Source: Sphingomonadales bacterium (lineage in GTDB: Bacteria > Pseudomonadota > Alphaproteobacteria > Sphingomonadales > Sphingomonadaceae). From it: a stretch of DNA of 24,688 bases. Under the pieces are notes generated by a model, which made no database searches, was not told the DNA's origin, and was given only the letters and a program-made list of their open reading frames with translations. The stretch lies in contig JANYCM010000224.1 of NCBI GenBank assembly GCA_025360285.1, forward strand, positions 1 to 24,688, read 5' to 3'. Below are positions 22,812 through 24,688 of this stretch, piece by piece (position 1 is the first letter of the stretch; every line of letters begins with the position of its first letter). A program made the translations under genes and the position numbers.

Positions 22812-23663
22812 ATGCCGCAGCCGACGCGTATTTTGCTGAAGACGACGATCCCGACAACCGCCGATGATTGGCATATCGGGCGTTTTGCCATGTTGGCAGC
22901 GCACCTTGCGGCGCAAACCGATGCGGCAGGTACGCCGCTATATAGGGTCGATGCGCGGGACCGGGTGGTGGACGCGGCCGGTGATGATATCGATCTGGCC
23001 GCCGGCAATTTTGACCAGCTTTGGCTGTTTGGTGTCGATGTGGTGAACGCCATTACCGATGCCGATGCCGCGGCTATAACCGCCTTTCGGGAGCGCGGTG
23101 GCGGCTTGTTTATTACCCGCGATCATCAGGATCTTGGCGCCTGCCTGCTGCGTCTGGGGGCGATCGGCGCTACCCAGCATTTTCAGTCCGGCAACCCCGA
23201 CCCTGATGCAGCGCGCTGGGCTTGTGATGATTTGGATACGCCGACGATCAGTTGGCCCAATTATCATTCGGGCGCGAACGGCGATGTCCAGCTGATCGAG
23301 GCGGTGGCACCGGTGCATCCGGTCGTGGCCGGCGTGGCGACGCTGCCGGCGCATCCGCATGAAGGCTCGGTCGGCGTGCCGCCGGCGCTGGCAGGCGTCG
23401 CCCGTGTCATTGCGCGCGGCCGCAGCAAAGTGAGCGGCGCCGCCTTTAACCTGCTTGTCGCCGTCGATGAGCCTGGTGCCGGCCGGGTCTTGTCTGACGC
23501 CAGCTTCCATCATCTGTGCGATTATAATTGGGACCCGCGTACGGGCTGTCCCAGTTTTGTCACTGAACTGGCCGGGGATGCCATCGTCCGCGATCCGCAG
23601 GGTCTGGCGGATGCACAGCGTTATGCCGCCAACGCAGCGGCATGGTTGGCGCGGCAAATCTGA
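22812..23663 (+). CDS. GATase1-like protein of unknown function with RDHQDLG and HPHEG motifs
   Basis: This 283-residue soluble protein alternates strands and helices as in ThuA/class I glutamine-amidotransferase-like folds ('FDQLWLFGVDVVNAITDADAAAITAFRERGGGLFITRDHQDLG'). Two motifs stand out, RDHQDLGA at 103-110 and LPAHPHEG at 178-185. I recall the pair 'GDHxxLG … HPHEG' from an uncharacterised bacterial family, and I place it there by memory only. No Cys nucleophile is seen at the elbow position, so amidotransferase activity is unlikely. The ATG at 22812 follows AGGGG; a longer frame to 22452 overlaps the divergent deacetylase and is rejected. Its role near the glycan genes is open. Confidence 0.7.
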   Translation: MPQPTRILLKTTIPTTADDWHIGRFAMLAAHLAAQTDAAGTPLYRVDARDRVVDAAGDDIDLAAGNFDQLWLFGVDVVNAITDADAAAITAFRERGGGLFITRDHQDLGACLLRLGAIGATQHFQSGNPDPDAARWACDDLDTPTISWPNYHSGANGDVQLIEAVAPVHPVVAGVATLPAHPHEGSVGVPPALAGVARVIARGRSKVSGAAFNLLVAVDEPGAGRVLSDASFHHLCDYNWDPRTGCPSFVTELAGDAIVRDPQGLADAQRYAANAAAWLARQI

Positions 23664-23702
23664 CAGTTTGCCGTCGGCGGCGGTGCCGGGCATGAAGGGG
23701 GT

Positions 23703-24688
23703 GTGACCGCCGTCTTTGCCCTGCCGCCATTTGTGCCGCCGCCCGCTACGGCGGCGCTGCGGGCCGAAATCCGCGCCTTTATCGCCGCCAACCTGCCAGC
23801 GGTTGATCCCGTGCGGCGCGCCAATTGCTGGGCGGTCGCCGATGATGGCTTCTCGCGGGCGCTGGGCGCCGCCGGCTGGCTCGGCATGGTCTGGCCCAAG
23901 GCCTATGGCGGCCATGAACGGTCGGCCATGGAACGCTATGTGGTGCTGGAAGAATTGCTCGCTGCCGGGGCACCTGTCGGGGCGCACTGGATCGCCGATC
24001 GCCAGACCGGGCCGCTGTTGCTGCGCTATGGCACCCAGGCGCAGCGGCAGAAATACCTGCCCGGCATGGCGCGCGGCGCACTTTACGCCTGTATTGGTCT
24101 TTCGGAACCGGGGGCGGGGTCTGATCTGGCGGCGGTGCGGTCGCGCGCCGAGAAAATCCCTGGCGCTTGGTGCATCAATGGTCAGAAGCTCTGGACCAGC
24201 GGCGCTCACCGCGCCGATGTCATGCTTGCCTTGCTTCGCAGTGAGCCGGGGTCGGAACGCGGCGCCGGGCTCAGCCAGTTTCTCATCGACATGGACACGC
24301 CCGGCATCACCGTCCAGCCCGTGCTCAACCTCGCTGGCGAGCATGACTTCAACGAAGTCTTTTTCGACAATGTGATCGTTGGCGATGACGCCCTTGTCGG
24401 AACAGAAGGCGAGGGCTGGGCGCAGGTGACGGCGGAACTGGCGCTGGAGCGCTCGGGCCCCGAACGCTATCTGTCGAGCCATGCGTTGCTGGTGACGGTG
24501 ATCGACGCGGCAGCCGGTTCTGACAATGCCGCGCTGCGTGCAGTGATCGGCCGCTTGACTGCCGAGCTGTGGACGTTGCGCCAGATGTCGATGGCGACAG
24601 CGGCAAAGCTGGCCGGCGGCGCGGACCCGGTGGTCGAGGCGGCGATCGTCAAGGATCTGGGCAATGATTTCGAACAGCGGCTGCCGCT
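23703..24688 (+). CDS. acyl-CoA dehydrogenase, N-terminal and middle parts (cut by window edge)
   Basis: At least 328 residues are present, with no stop before the window end. The N-terminal helical domain has 'AAGWLGMVWPKAYGGHERSAMERYVVLEELLAAGAP'. The flavin/substrate region has YACIGLSEPGAGSDLAAV (128-145) and 'WCINGQKLWTSGAHRADVMLALLR' (156-179), both classic for the family. The catalytic Glu would lie in the missing part or late in this one. Members oxidise acyl-CoA to enoyl-CoA with FAD; the subgroup resembles those acting on branched, aromatic or steroid side-chain acyl-CoAs. GTG at 23703 lies very close (2 bases) to AGGGGG, so the start is uncertain (GTG at 23733 is another). It runs 39 bases behind the GATase1-like gene. 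Confidence 0.92.
   Translation, partial: MTAVFALPPFVPPPATAALRAEIRAFIAANLPAVDPVRRANCWAVADDGFSRALGAAGWLGMVWPKAYGGHERSAMERYVVLEELLAAGAPVGAHWIADRQTGPLLLRYGTQAQRQKYLPGMARGALYACIGLSEPGAGSDLAAVRSRAEKIPGAWCINGQKLWTSGAHRADVMLALLRSEPGSERGAGLSQFLIDMDTPGITVQPVLNLAGEHDFNEVFFDNVIVGDDALVGTEGEGWAQVTAELALERSGPERYLSSHALLVTVIDAAAGSDNAALRAVIGRLTAELWTLRQMSMATAAKLAGGADPVVEAAIVKDLGNDFEQRLP

Noticed and set aside
22938..24482. 514-residue minus-strand open frame opposite the GATase1-like and acyl-CoA dehydrogenase genes
   Set aside because: The plus-strand proteins have clear family motifs; the antisense frame is Arg/Gly/Ala-rich and crosses both genes.
1..24688. CRISPR arrays, tRNA or rRNA genes, prophage or complete insertion sequences
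   Set aside because: Looked for regularly spaced repeats, cloverleaf tRNA sequences, transposase and integrase motifs; none found. The only cloverleaf-like fold (10428-10598) is far too long and GC-symmetric to be a tRNA.

Overview
The window is a high-GC chromosomal segment, almost certainly from a sphingomonad-type alphaproteobacterium. The evidence is a long TonB-dependent receptor lacking siderophore-type hallmarks, a PEP-CTERM-type C-terminus of the sphingomonad form (…IAGFGLTGLVLRRPRR), a DUF1838 protein, a DUF2141 protein, many GTG/TTG starts and dense coding. No rRNA, tRNA, CRISPR array, phage or complete insertion sequence is visible.

Left part (1-4 kb): a DMT-family exporter, a HSD10-like short-chain dehydrogenase, a small YegP/DUF1508 protein, a pterin-4a-carbinolamine dehydratase, a zincin-type metallopeptidase and a lipoprotein esterase. 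These look like ordinary, mostly independent genes.

4-10.3 kb is the most coherent locus. A TonB-dependent receptor and two alpha/beta hydrolases form a minus-strand operon. An IclR-type regulator lies directly upstream, and a Tat-exported DUF1838 protein is divergent from it. A nearly identical 18-bp dyad (16/18) occurs once in the IclR/DUF1838 divergent promoter and once at the 3' end of the IclR gene, upstream of the receptor. I infer that this is the IclR operator and that the locus is one regulon for uptake and hydrolysis of an unidentified (probably ester or lactone) compound. The distal hydrolase carries His where the nucleophilic Ser should be (GHHTG).

10.3-12.6 kb: a non-coding stretch with a 171-bp cloverleaf-like palindromic element, then a secreted beta-helix protein with a PEP-CTERM-like anchor, preceded by an AT-rich region with two dyads and about 600 bp without a convincing gene.

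12.6-18.1 kb: two divergent units. On the minus strand are an MFS transporter and a translationally coupled FAD monooxygenase. On the plus strand are a fumarate-reductase-like flavoprotein, a methyltransferase with a long N-terminal region and a 120-aa coiled-coil protein, all overlapping. This looks like a small-molecule modification or degradation cluster with no pathway I can name.

18.1-22.7 kb (minus strand): a DUF2334 deacetylase and GT4 glycosyltransferase (8-bp overlap), a UPF0104-like membrane protein and DUF2141 protein (TAATG overlap), and a second GT4. This suggests envelope glycan or glycolipid synthesis. On the plus strand at the right end are a GATase1-like protein of unknown function and an acyl-CoA dehydrogenase cut by the window edge.
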